Position numbers and translations under genes: made by a program
Notes under the pieces: model-generated
Told to the model about the DNA's origin: nothing
Database searches by the model: none
Seen by the model: only the letters and a program-made list of their open reading frames with translations
Shown: positions 21,930-33,590 of the stretch, one piece after another
How positions within the stretch are numbered: the first letter of the stretch is position 1
How the letters are laid out: the number at the start of each line of letters is the position of its first letter
Assembly: GCA_916048095.2 (NCBI GenBank)
Contig: OU696576.1
Span: 5,747,664 to 5,811,663 of the forward strand
Source of the DNA: Sacculina carcini
Lineage: Eukaryota > Arthropoda > Thecostraca > Sacculinidae
DNA: 64,000 bases
Reading direction: 5' to 3'

Positions 21930-22665
21930 CAGTCGCTGGAGAAGGACCTCTTCGTGTTGTATACCGCGTCAACTCTTGTAGCCGGTTGACAAAGACAAGT
22001 TCCATATTTTTGTTCAAATGTATTAGTCTCAATAAGTAAGAAACATAATTAGTTAGTCTTTACTCTAGCTTCGTACAATGCTCGCTGCTGCATCCTAGTG
22101 CTAGTGCTCAGTGCCATGGCCGGCCAGCCAGCCAACCACCCTAGCCTTATTCCTCACCAACTAGTCATCATTCTTTTCTCGCCTAGTCCTCCTTTCTTCG
22201 TCTCTGAGAAAACGGCAGCTTATTTATTCGACACAGCGAGAAAGAATACTGCTCTTTAGCACAGGCAATTTTTAGATTGCTCATTGGTTAACATGCATCT
22301 CGAGCTTATGAAACGCAATACGCATATACTCAATTACTAGCACATCGAGGTGAACAAAGTTCGTGTGCAGGGGGTTCAATGCCTGTTGCTAAAAACGAGG
22401 AAGCACATTGCTGTTTCCTACAGTAAGCATATGGGTGGCACATCGGCGAGCATACATATTTCTACTTCAAGACACACAGACGCATCGGGTCTGAAAAGCG
22501 CTTACATAGGATACTTCGCGCGTGAAAATCCAGAAACAATATCAATCACCAGCACTATCATCAGTCGGCGCGCGAGCTGCTGTTCTCCCTTTCAGTAGAT
22601 GTGGATAATGGATGGAATAAAGCAAGTTAGGTCAACACATGCAGACACAACCAAGTAAGCATTCT
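21930..22665 (-). mobile_element. LTR family C (copy 1), fossil
   Basis: Aligns in parallel with 23150-23850. Shared blocks include the GACCTCxTCGTGTTGT box, the CATTGGTTAA block, the TTCAATGCCTGT block, the CAGCGCGCG-like block and the TAGGTCAxxxCATGCA block. On the minus strand a TATA-like AATAAATAAGCTGCCG lies near 22215. Boundaries are approximate. Confidence 0.6.
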
Positions 22666-22794
22666 ATAGCATTTTAAATTAGAATTTTCAATTGCAAATA
22701 GAAGATAAAAATACAGCACGTGCTGTTTTGGTTCGAAATATTGTTTTTATTATGATATGACATTTAAATTTTGTATACTCTCGTATTTAATTTT

Positions 22795-22875
22795 TCGTCG
22801 TGTTTCAGTGATGGGACGCCGTATGGTCTGACAGGCGGTGCACACCTCTATTTACCAATTATCATCATTATAGTC
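22795..22875 (+). mobile_element. I-like LINE 3' end, short insertion
   Basis: GACGCCGTATGGTCTGACAG...TTTACCAATTATCATC matches the 3' end of the LINE at 11285-15872 and the 50-bp insert at 41926. It is a severely 5'-truncated copy. Confidence 0.75.
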
Positions 22876-23149
22876 GTCCAAACACGGCTGAGTGCTCTGG
22901 ATAGTGTAAATGAGGTTGTTTGTGCTCAATGCGTAGCTCTGTAATCGCGATAATTGTGGCTGATCGGCCAGGTGGTTCTTGTAAGCACCTGGTCGGATAG
23001 GCAAAGAAAATTATCCAGGTGAATTCATGTAACAGTGAAGTGCTCTGGATAATTTTATTTTCGTTTTTGATATTTTCTTGTCTTGATATTGGTGCTTGTG
23101 TGTTTTTCTGTCTGGTTAGTGTTACACGTTGACTAGTGTAGCCTAGCAT

Positions 23150-23850
23150 TGTAGCTACGCCGTGCAGTCGCTGGGAAAGGACCTCCTCGTGTTGTGCCGC
23201 GATAGCATGCCGTCGATTCGAAAACAAACAGTTCAAAGTGCTCCACTATAGTGATGTTCGAGAGTCGATAAAACGAGTCAAGTTAAACTACGTTATACAG
23301 AGCCGCAGCCTTACTGTGTCCAAGTCCCCCGTATTTGAGAGAACGGCTGCTTATATACCTGTCAAGCGAGAGAAGGACATCGCCCTCTACCGCAGGCAGT
23401 GTGCGAATCACCCATTGGTTAAAATACATCGCGCCTCGGGCTTAGAAAGTGACATGCATGGTGTGCTAGTAACTGCATGGACGCAGTTACTAGCACAAGT
23501 TCAGTAAAGTTCATATGCATATGGGATTCAATGCCTGTCGTTACAGACGAGGATGCACATCGCTCTACAACACAATCAGCGTGCGGTTGTACATTGGTCC
23601 TACATCCTCCTACTGCAAACAGAGCTGACTGGGGAGCGCTCACATGACACAACACGCGAACGTACACACAAACACAATAATTATCGGCACTACAAGCGTT
23701 CAGCGCGCGGACTACTACCCTCTGCTTGAACAGAAGTGAATAATTTACCAGATACATTGAGTTAGGTCAGTGCATGCACACACAAACAATAGCAAACGAC
23801 AGCAGGTTAAATCACCAACACCGATGGCAAATACAAAACAAAATAAGACA
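23150..23850 (-). mobile_element. LTR family C (copy 2), fossil
   Basis: Second copy of family C in the same orientation. The minus strand has a GACAGGTATATAAGC promoter box at about 23350-23370. The U5-like end carries GCTATCGCGGCACAACACG near 23195. A further short family C piece follows at about 23930-24060. Confidence 0.65.
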
Positions 23851-24357
23851 ATCCCTGGCTAGATTAACAATACAACTTTGTTATACTGCCCATTTTCCTA
23901 CTGTCCAACAGATACACACATCGGTCTTAGGAAAGGCATTCTGCATAGACCCAATTACTAGCACATCGAGTTCAGCCGAGTTCATATGCAGGACATTCGA
24001 CGCACATTGGCACCCCAATGGTCACCACAATTCTGACCAGAGATACACCAGTCAGCGCATTGCCGACCCCTTTTCCGGCACATATGACCACCACCAGGCT
24101 CTGTTTACTGCCGCCTGTAGTAATTTACAGAGCACGGAAGCACACAAAGCACTGAAGAACATACTTTACTGAAGGATACTTTTCCTTGTTCAGGAAACGT
24201 TTGATGCAAAAGACAATTGACATAAAAACATGTTTGTTGTTTATTTTTGACATAAAACATGTTTATGTTCAAACAATTTCATTGTTTATTCATCCAAATT
24301 TCCATCCTCATCAATACATGTCAAGTCTCAAATTAAATCATCAGGGATATGTTTTGA

Positions 24358-24397
24358 GGTATTTTCAACCCGCATGATCATAAGGGTTGAAAATACC
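24358..24397. repeat. Perfect 14-bp hairpin
   Basis: GGTATTTTCAACCC, a 12-nt loop, then the exact reverse complement GGGTTGAAAATACC. Confidence 0.9.
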
Positions 24398-24843
24398 ATG
24401 AGGTGCTTTACAATCATGATCTAATTTGCACGTGTGAAACAAAATGTGTTCAATGCTTACTTCTGGCTATTGAATTATAATCCTGCTATTGAATTGGCTA
24501 TTTAATTTTATAAGTGTCTGATTTTTTGGATCCTCAACAATTTGTCATAATTTATACACTTTCGGGATCTAAGTAAAAAACTGTACACATCGGTTACCAA
24601 AAATGAATCAATTCCACATTTAATATGATATTAGACCTGGTGTAAAATGCCCTGTTAGAGCGCTGTATTTCGAGAACAAGCTCATTTTTCAAATACATTT
24701 CCGGAAGACCTTACTATAATAGCGGCAATATAATGAATATTTTCGAAATCCATGTGAAAAACTGCACCTGTCTTGTGCCAAAGAATAATCGAATTAATGT
24801 TTGATTAAATATTATACTTGGTGTTAAGTACCCTACGCGCACT

Positions 24844-24884
24844 CTGAATTATTTGAGAAAATGGTGTTTTTTCAAATAATTCAG
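24844..24884. repeat. Perfect 13-bp hairpin
   Basis: CTGAATTATTTGA, a 15-nt loop, then TCAAATAATTCAG. It lies within the second diverged tandem unit. Confidence 0.9.
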
Positions 24885-25137
24885 TAACTTTGTACGCATG
24901 AACGAAGAAATGTTTGAAGAACATCTGAATTTGGTTGATATATTGAGATCTGAAAAGGGTGCGAATACTGACAAAGGTTGAGAACGGCCATACACGCGCG
25001 ATCGCCAGCAGCAGAGGGGGAAGCAGACATTGCGCAGGGCGAAATGGGTAGAAAGACGCCGAGATCGGCACACAGATAACATCACGAAGGAGCGAACGAA
25101 AATACAAACACACCAACCTCCCAACACGACCGCTGGC

Positions 25138-25330
25138 TATAGACTGACGGAATATTGCGCAATAAAGCCCACAGACGACACCATATTTTCCAGTTTGCAT
25201 AATATATTCTCAAGTTTCTGAAAATTATATAATGTATTGTACAACCCTTCAATATCGCCCACACACTATCAATATTTTTGCGCAAGCTGAAATATTGTCC
25301 GATAATATTGAGCGTGTATGGGCCGCTTCA
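25138..25330. repeat. ATATTG-rich dispersed repeat, copy 1
   Basis: Aligns at roughly 80% with the reverse complement of 49930-50148. It begins GACTGACGGAATATTGCGCA and is full of ATATTG and TTGCGCAA palindromic motifs. No coding content. Confidence 0.75.
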
Positions 25331-25873
25331 CGCAAGCAACTGACAATTATCAGTGTGGGTACCTACGATGGTCGCAGTGATTTATGTGTGTATGCAGAGC
25401 CGTAGCAACCGCCTCCCGGCCGGGTGTGCCCCGAATGTTGAGGGGCCCCGTTGCTTCACGTGTGATATTTAAATTTATCATATTCATTATGTATAACCTT
25501 TACCTTTTTGCTCAGATGTTTTCACCTGAGCTTGTATTGTGATTATGTCTAATAAATAAATTAATTATTTGGTGGTTTATTTATAATGGGGGCCCCAAGT
25601 GTTGCCTTCGGGGGTGGGGGGCATAATTCCTCGCTACGGCTCTGTGTGTATGCGTGCGTACGACCGACGTCCTAGTTTCTACTTCTCACCTACTTTGGCT
25701 GAGATGATGTATGTGTTTATGTGTGCGCACGATCTACGCTCTAGTTTTTACTTCTGACCTACTGCTGTCATAAATTTACACAGTGTACAAGCGAAAACAA
25801 TACACGAGTGTTAAATCAAGATATAAGAATACAATTTATATATAACACCGCATCAAATATAAACATTCTTACA
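25331..25873 (-). mobile_element. LTR family D, left arm of a palindrome, fossil
   Basis: Read on the minus strand it starts TGTAAGAATGTTTATATTTG and matches 25933-26215 block for block over about 290 bp once the nested MITE is removed. Family D shares its first ~25 bp with family A, so the two are related. It is truncated at its far end against the ATATTG-rich repeat. Confidence 0.75.
25395..25644 (+). mobile_element. hAT-type MITE, complete, 250 bp
   Basis: Inverted ends CAGAGCCGTAGC, flanked by a perfect 8-bp duplication TGTGTATG (25387-25394 and 25645-25652). It inserted into the left LTR D arm. The interior is G/C-rich and non-coding (ATAATGGGGGCCCCAAGTG). A partial second copy is at 21350. 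Confidence 0.93.
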
Positions 25874-25932
25874 TTCCTAAGCCCTATGCGTGTATCGGTT
25901 TTGCAATAGCAAGATGTATGACCAATGTGCAA

Positions 25933-26525
25933 TGTAACAATGTTTATATTTGATGCGGTGTTATTTGTAAATTTTATTCTTATATCTTCGTTTAATACTC
26001 GTATATGGCTTTCTTTATACATTGTGTAAATTTATGACAACAGTAAGTTGAGAGTAGAAAGTAGAGCGTCGGTCGTGCGCACACAAACACATCATTGCAA
26101 CCACAGCAGGATAGGAGTACAAACTAGGGCGTCGGTCGTACGCACGCATACACACATAAATCACTGCGACCACCATAGGTGCCCACACCGATAATTACCA
26201 GATGCGTGACACAGAAACTGTAGCCATAGGTCACAACGGTTCACAACATACTTTTCCGGCTGGAGCGTAGAAGTGTGGTAGGCGGAGCTTACTAGTAGTA
26301 TAAAAGCAGATAGCTTTAACGTTTCGGGGACTAGACTAGACTAGAACGATATAGGTTAGATCATTGAGGCTAGAGCATAAGGGAGCATGGGAGACAGGAA
26401 CATTAGGAACAAAAATTATAAGAACTACAACAACAGAGTTAAGATTAGACTAAGACTCAATACGCTTATTCGGAAACCATGTTGTGTTTGGAATCGGCTC
26501 TCAAGAGTTATCGCTTTACACAACT
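25933..26525 (+). mobile_element. LTR family D, right arm of a palindrome, fossil
   Basis: Starts TGTAACAATGTTTATATTTG 59 bp from the mirrored copy. It has a TATA-like TAGTATAAAAGCAGAT at about 26300 and a U5-like GTGTTTGGAATCGG ... GAGTTATCGCTTTACACAAC region at about 26485-26525. It ends where mariner 2 begins. Confidence 0.72.
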
Positions 26526-27800
26526 ACGAGGGGGATCAAAGTTTTGGCAACAGTGTAATAAAACCATATGAAAAAAGATGATCACTTAGTTATTTTTTAC
26601 AGACCTTCCACATACACATTACATCCATTCATACATATACATCCGTTATTTACACACTTTTGCAAACTTGAAATCCACTTGGAAAAACAATATGTGCACT
26701 CATGAACTGATATACGTTTTATCTCTGAAATCACTCGTCTGTCAAGGTCTTGCTCCCACTGAAACTTGATCCCTGCGAGTTTTTCTGTCAATTTTTGGAA
26801 CAATCAGAAGTCGCACGGTGTCAAGTTAGGTCTGTAGGATGGATGCCCGATCAAACAGAGCTTGTTGTCTGCCAAAAACTGGTGAGTTATTGTGTTAGTG
26901 TGACTGGAGGCATTGTCGTGGTGCAGGTGCACTTTTCCAGCGGCGAGTCATGCTGGCTTATTTTTCTTTAAATTTCTCACAACCGACTTCAGTGCTACTT
27001 CTGAATAGAATGTTGCATTGCCATTCTGTCCTTTTGGCACGGAAATAGCGGATATAAGACCAGTAGACGAGAAAAACACAATTAACATTTGCTTCCTCGA
27101 GCGAAATCCACTTCTGACGACAGTGGGACGTGCGTCTTCTTGCCCCAACCAAACCATGTTTTGTTTGTTATGAGGTACCTGGAAAAAATAAAACCACTTT
27201 TCGTCACCCGTGACTATATATGCATCGTTTTTTACCGTTTGAACCAAATTCAGACAGAATAACGTAAGCACACTGTAATCTCAAATTCTCTTCCTTGGTC
27301 AGAAGATGTGGAACCCATCAGGAACAGACCTTCCTCATCTTCAGGTCCTCGTGAATGATCGAATGAACGTTACCATAAGATACACCGAAGCATTCACTAA
27401 TGATGGAAATAGTTGTGTGTCGATCTTCTATTATCTTCTTGACAGCACTAATGTTCTTCTCGGTCCGAAAGGTGGATGTACATCCAGATCGAGGGTCATC
27501 TTCCAGGGATCGTTTCCCAGAGCTGATCAATGATAGCTATCTTGCCACTGTTCTATACGAAGAACAATGATCACTCAAATCTTTCCTCACATCGGCATGA
27601 ATTTGCCTCGCGTCTTCACCGAGCTTAGACCTCATGAAAACATAATCGCCATTCAGTTTTGGATGGTGCGTCCATTTTCACTCAGAATACAAAACACACA
27701 AATTTCAAACCACTGCCACAGCACTGAGTCAACTCGTACAAGAGGCCTGCTCCACGACTTCACGCCAACAGACAGACTTCCGAAACAATGCTGTTACCAC
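26526..27800 (-). mobile_element. Tc1/mariner-type transposon 2, degraded
   Basis: The left end (CGAGGGGGATCAAAGTTTTG type) is clear. I could not find a matching right terminal repeat, so the right limit is approximate. The minus strand holds a broken transposase. It interrupts an LTR of family D. Confidence 0.7.
26597..27530 (-). pseudogene. Tc1/mariner transposase remnant
   Basis: In order on the minus strand: a helix-turn-helix region (FRTEKNISAVKKIIEDRHTT, VSYGNVHSIIHEDLKMRKV) at about 27320-27530; the first catalytic block IVTGDEKWFYFF, with NMVWLGQEDARPT, at about 26950-27270; HHDNASSHTNTI with the second Asp at about 26910; and HPSYRPNLTPCDF at about 26830, where the third catalytic Asp (normally PDL) is Asn. 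Stops separate the blocks, including one just after KKNKPA near 26948 and one after PCDF. It is an inactive, moderately old copy. The spacing suggests a mariner-like DD(34)D class but I did not count it exactly. Confidence 0.82.
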
Positions 27801-27840
27801 TGGTGCCATAAATTCACTCAATATACAGGGAAAGCAATAT

Positions 27841-27911
27841 AGGGGTATTCAATGAATATATAAGAATAAAGTTTATAAATAAAACCGCATCAAATATAAA
27901 CATTGCTACAT
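27841..27911 (-). mobile_element. LTR family A/D end fragment, fossil
   Basis: Its minus strand begins TGTAGCAATGTTTATATTTG and continues as in families A and D for about 70 bp. Confidence 0.6.
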
Positions 27912-28200
27912 GCGACCGCATGCTAATTGTGGTGTAGAGCGACGTGCCTCCTCGTTTGTAACGACGGGTATTGAACCTCATGCTAACCAATGGACGATTT
28001 GCACATTGCCTTTCGATAGATGGCAATGTCCTTCCCTCAGGTATGGTATATACCTGACAGGTATATAAGCTGACAGGTATATAAGCTGACAGATATATAA
28101 GCTGCGGTTTCCTCAGAGACAGGAGACATGAACCAGTAGGGCTAGGGAACTGGTATTAGTAAGACTAGGGAAGCGTACCAGTATTTAACCAGTGAATTTA
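27912..28200 (+). mobile_element. LTR family C (copy 3), fossil
   Basis: Plus-oriented partial copy. The blocks GTAGAGCGAxGTGCxTCCTCG and GTAACGACxGGxATTGAA match the reverse complement of 23520-23610. It carries a triplicated promoter segment. Confidence 0.6.
28054..28101 (+). promoter_or_regulatory. Triplicated TATA segment, 16 bp x 3
   Basis: CTGACAGGTATATAAG, the same unit again, then CTGACAGATATATAAG. The other family C copies have this segment only once, at their presumed core promoter. Confidence 0.8.
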
Positions 28201-28659
28201 GCCATCTGAATTTAATTACGATGTTAAAGTAATTTTGAAATCCAAGCAGCTAATTAAACGCGCACGCGCAATATTACCGACAATTTTGAATTTTCAACTT
28301 GATTTCCGGGAAAAGTGTTCTTATTAATTGCAATAAAACATATTTTCGGAATTTATTTTCGGAATCAGCATGAAAAACTGCATCTACCGCAAATTGACAC
28401 TAGTTAAATTTCTAAAAAAGTTACAAATCAACCCACCCTAGGCAGTGTACAATGCCTACGGTGTGTTTCAATATGTGCATTGCACATATTGCAACACACC
28501 GCAGCCAATCAAGAACGGGCTGACACTCACTCTCCCTACAGACGGTTACTCTCCCTACACATCTCACACTTTTCAAAATTTAACACAAGTGCAACTATTC
28601 TGAAAAATACACTGTATATAATGCACACATGTAATCATATACATGTATCCGCATCCTAC

Positions 28660-29470
28660 ACGCGCAATAAAGTCGTACCCCTGTTTCTTCCCCCTGTCAA
28701 ATATTTTGCAATATTTTGGTTTGATTACAGCAACCACTATTAAGCGTGCTCTGATTTTGTTCCGCTAGAGCGAACAGCCGAAACATTGGATAGTCCAGCC
28801 ACCTGTGTTCAACAACCTGTTGAACCTGTGTTCAACAATACAGTTGTTTAAGATCAAGCTGGTTGTTTTTACACGTCTGAGCATAAGCATGTCTACGCAC
28901 TGTTTCGACACGTACTCTAGCTGGTAAGTGATAACTATAATTGGGAATTGTATGTGATAATTTTTGGCGGTCTGTTTTTATTATGCGATGAAAAATGCAA
29001 AAATATGTTGTCGAAATCACCAAAATATGTGATTGAATTTTAATGTAAGACGTGAATGTTGGACTATTGACATCTTTATTTCTTGGGCAATCAACGAGAA
29101 CTCCACCTGTCGTCTTGTTATCTTCGACTGACAGTGATAGTCTGTTTAAGTTCCTCTTGTTGTTGTGCCGCGATAACCCAAATTACTTTTAATTACTTTT
29201 ACTTTTAGTCTTTCGAGTCGTCTTCTTAATCAAAAGGCACGGGAACTCCACGCAGATGGCTCTACATCATGTTTTGGTGTGGTATCGGAGCAGTAGTGGG
29301 ATTTTCAAAGATGGTGGAAACCATCTTTGAACCGCAGTCTACACGCGCAATAAAGTCGTACCCCTGTTTCCTCCCCCTGTCAAATATTTTGCAATATTTT
29401 GGTTTGGTTACAGCAACCACCATCGTAGGTATCGGAGCAGGAGTGGGATTTTCAAAGATGGTGGAAACCA
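28660..29470. repeat. Direct repeats around a 90-bp unit
   Basis: A ~90-bp block beginning CTACACGCGCAATAAAGTCG occurs at about 28657-28740 and 29340-29424, over 90% alike. The second copy is flanked by two copies of a ~43-bp block (GGTATCGGAGCAG-AGTGGG...) at about 29281-29323 and 29431-29473. Confidence 0.8.
28741..29270. other. Non-coding, one LTR-like box
   Basis: No gene seen. A GTTGTTGTGCCGCGATAACC box near 29160 suggests a minus-strand remnant of a family A-E type LTR. Confidence 0.4.
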
Positions 29471-29586
29471 AAATTAAAAGGTACATGTAACATCCATAAG
29501 GAAAATGTTGGAATTAATTTTGCATGAGGCGAGAAAAAAACGGTGATATTCATAATAGCGAAAAAGCAAGTGATGGTAGCAGTAAT

Positions 29587-29951
29587 TGTAAAGGCGATAA
29601 ATTATGGCGATGGAATATATTAATGAATCAGCGATGAATTTGGGTAAAAAAACTATACAGACTCCAACACATTTAATACAACAAGCTACAGTCTCACCTT
29701 AACGCGAAAACACCAGCAACAAACATCCACACCAACACATACCAATCCCATCAACACACTGCCTGTACCGACTCGCCACCACTACAGCCCAAACCCTCAC
29801 TATCCCCACATCACTTCGAAACACTCAGTCAGCGCCGCATACAGCTGTTCAGGGTCGAGTACACAGACACAACACACAGACACGCATACACATATCAATA
29901 CACATGAATGATACAATACACATAAACGACACACGCATAATATAAACCACA
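29587..29951 (-). repeat. 3' LTR of the 29.6-34.0 kb element
   Basis: On the minus strand it runs from TGTGGTTTATATTATG to CGCCTTTACA. A purine-rich AGGAGGGCG lies just inside it and would serve as the polypurine tract. Confidence 0.9.
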
Positions 29952-32900
29952 CGCCCTCCTGATGTATACATCACCATTCATAATCATTCAACCATGCGGG
30001 CGGTCGCCTGACTCGCACAGGTCTCATCTGTCCCACGTCAGCAAGCACAGCCCGGTTGTCTCCGTCATCATCATCTTCAATCACCAGTTGGTCTCCGTCC
30101 ACCACCTCCGACACATCGACCTCGTCACCTTCCGGAACATCCAGTTTGTCTTTATCGTCGCTGTCGTACAGTCGGCGAACATCCAGTATATGCCGAGCCA
30201 CTCCATCAACTTTGACGTTGTTGGCTGAAACAACATCTGTCACCTTTCCCGGCAGCCACCGCGATGTACACTTGCCATCCGCTGGCTTCACCAACACCAA
30301 ATCACCCTCTCGGACACTCGCAGAATCGTGCGTTTCCAGAGTTTTTGCACTAGCACGGGGATGTCTTCACTCATAGTTATGCAGTATTGCACTAGGAGAT
30401 CTGAGATGTTTTGCGGTACCCGATGCCGCCAGATTATAGAAAAACACCGCGTCCAAATTCGACTTTCCCGTACGAGCTGACATCCGCTTAATAGTGCGAT
30501 GGTTGCGTTCAACCACACCATTACCAGATGGTCTATGAGCGGCTCGGAATCTCAAATTGACGTTCCACTTACGACAAAGTTCAGCGACCTGATATGATCG
30601 AAATGCGGCACTGTTGTCTAGAAGAAGCTCCGACGCTGGACCGCGCTCGCGAAAAACTTCGTCCAGAATGTTCGATATTTCTGTGGAGTTTTCTGTCTTC
30701 ACCTGCCGCCATATAGCGAAGCGGCTCGGACCGCAATCAACAATGGTGAAAAAACAAGTACTCCCCCAATGCGTGTTATTGACGGATAGTCTCACCCAGT
30801 TTTCGTCGACCGTTAACACCCTGGATCATGCCGTACTGGCGCAGGGTCAATCGAACGGCATTGAGGACACTTCCGCACACAGCTCTCAATCTGCTCTCTA
30901 GTAACATCAGGATTGACGAGTCTAGCCAGATGCAACGATCTTTCGACACCAAGGTGATGGTCATCATGTAACGAATTCACTGTTACGCTGCAAGTCAGTG
31001 GATTATTTTTATACTTGACTGCTTTCAGCCACTTTCTATCAACTCTCGTCAATCTATCAGCAATATTTTTACTAGATGTCACCAAACTCACTCGTATTGT
31101 TAAATTATACGCCTCAATCATCTCCCTGAACAACCACGACCGACGACGAACCTGCATTTCAGACATCCCTGATACTTTCAATCTGACGTCACCTCGTTTT
31201 ACTGATCTCAACCATCCATAAACGGTAGCCGAATCAGTCACAAGACACATCTCACTCAGCCCCCACTTCAAGGCAAGACTCACACCTTTAATTGCTGTCT
31301 CAAGCTCAGCAATGTTAATGTGACCACTGTCAGAAGACGGTCGCATCCAAGCAGCGTCCTCCACTATGTTCCCCTCGATCTCAATCACGACCCCTATTGT
31401 CATACTACTGGCGTCACACCAAACCTTTCCTTCACTCATACCCGCAACCACTGACCACAAACCTCTCACTGGGTCCCACTCTCGTACCTTCTTTAGCACA
31501 TCCTCGAGCATACCCATCACCTCGTTTCCAACGTCGTCGTCCCACGATCGACCCTGACTCAACCTCTTCACATAGCTGCAGGCAAGCCGGAGCCAGCCAC
31601 AAACAGGGTAATGTCCAACTAAACGGCCACAGACAGAAAATAGTTGACGTCGATTCAAACAGCCATCGATACTTGAAATATCGTTACCTCGCCTGAAATA
31701 CAGGCGACCATCATCATCATCATCTCTCCGTTCCAAAGAAAGGCCAAGAACACGATTATCTTCAAGTAGTTCTGGCGCTTTGGTTTCTAACCCAAACTTC
31801 CTCAGATGAGAAGCGACTTCTTCAGCAGTTATAACACTCTCATTTACAGTGATGTCGTCCATGTAGGCGCTGGTTCCTGTCTTCGTTTTCTCATTTTGAC
31901 CGAATACTTTTTCGATAATTCGACTCATGATTCGAGGAGCAGCATTGAGACCAAATCCCAGGCGAGAAAGATAATAAAACATGCCTCTCCAGCGTACTCG
32001 TTGATACTGTTGAAGATCAGAGTCAATATGTATTTGCAGGTACGCAGACCTCAGATCTATCAGCCGTACCGGCTCACTGAATCTCCTCCACCGACGTAGA
32101 GCCTCATCACAAGACGTCATGTCTTGACCGTCCCTGCAACTGACAAAATGGTTCAACTCACGATAGTCCAAAACCGGTCTGACTTTACCCTTATTTTGTT
32201 GAATAACGGCCATCAGCGGAATAATACCTACCGGGTCATCGCTGTTGTCTGCAACCAATACTCCTTCATCAATCTACCTCTGAATCTCGCAATCAAATTT
32301 CTCTTTGACTTCTTTTGCCATGCTCGTCTTGTAGCAGCAGATGGTATTTTTCAGTGTTGGGGGTTCTTGCTTCCACTTCCATTCTGCAGTCCACTTTGCG
32401 CCGTCAAACCACGCCTTGAAGTCTTCTTCATCAATCACCATCTGTTGACTTCTATCATTCAATTGTCCCAAGATACATATCACATGACCATTGCTGAGCT
32501 TCACGCTCGTGCTGTCCACCCAGATTCCTCCCAGCCGTGAAATAACGTCCATGCCTAATACTGCATCAATACCTGTAATCAGCCGTTGAGCTACCATCAC
32601 AGAAACATTCATCTCTTTGCCTCCCAACAATACTGTTGCTGTTGTTGGGCCACCACAAACAACTCTGCTTCCATCAAAGGTTACCAACTGCTGATTGCCT
32701 CCCACAGATGTGCACAACCACGCAGCCAGAACGGTTTAAGAGCATCCAGTATCCACCAATGCTCTCACACGACAGCCGTTAACACTCGCAATAATAATGG
32801 GAAGCGCCTTTAAGCCGCTTTCGGGAGAGCTTCCGGCGCAGAAATTCTCCCGCTTCCGTTTTCCGAATTCTTGCAGGTTCGTGATATGTGACCCTCGTCT

Positions 32901-33590
32901 CCACATGCCCAGCATATCACCTTGCTATGATTTGCTCTGCAGAAACGAGCGAAATGGGAACCACCGCAGTTGAAGCACTGCTTGCTTGAAGGTGAGTGAT
33001 TCTTCTTGAATGTGCGTGATGGTGTTCGATATCCACTATTTTCAGAATTGACACACTTCACAGTTGCAGCTGCCACTGGGCGATCTATTATCTCAGCCAT
33101 CAAGCACCTAGCTCGTTCAACGACACTGCTCAGCGGAAGTGTGTCCACCCTTGTGAGTGCTCGCAACTCAAGGGACACTACAGATGGCAAACCAACAACA
33201 AATGCCCTCAACAGTACTACATCGGACTCAACGCCGGCCAATCGAACCAATCTCCGTAGATCCGTCAAAAACACATCCACAGGCTCATCATTCCATACAC
33301 GACGTGTGAATTCCTCGTAGGCTTGGAAAGCGTTCATGCCAAAAGCTGAAAGAAGCGTATTCTCAATCTTTGCCGCGTCGCATTTGTCCTCTTGCTTCAT
33401 TTCAGCCTACACAGCAAACGCCGCGCCCTCCAGAAATAATGGTATAACTTTCGACAAATCTTTGATTTCTTTCAATTCAGCTACCAGTTTGATTTTCGCT
33501 ATCCACTGGCACACATCACCAGTTCCATCAAAGCAACGAATCATATCGCCTATTTTAATGCTCGCAGACATTTTTCGGGTCGAAATAGCT

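Larger units (their letters stand above)
24170..25120. other. AT-rich region with hairpins and diverged tandem units
   Basis: No coding signal. Two stretches, about 24587-24720 and 24755-24885, share TTAATAT-ATATTA-ACxTGGTGT and nearby blocks, so they look like diverged tandem units of about 165 bp. A related ATGAAAAACTGCA block recurs near 28370. Confidence 0.5.
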
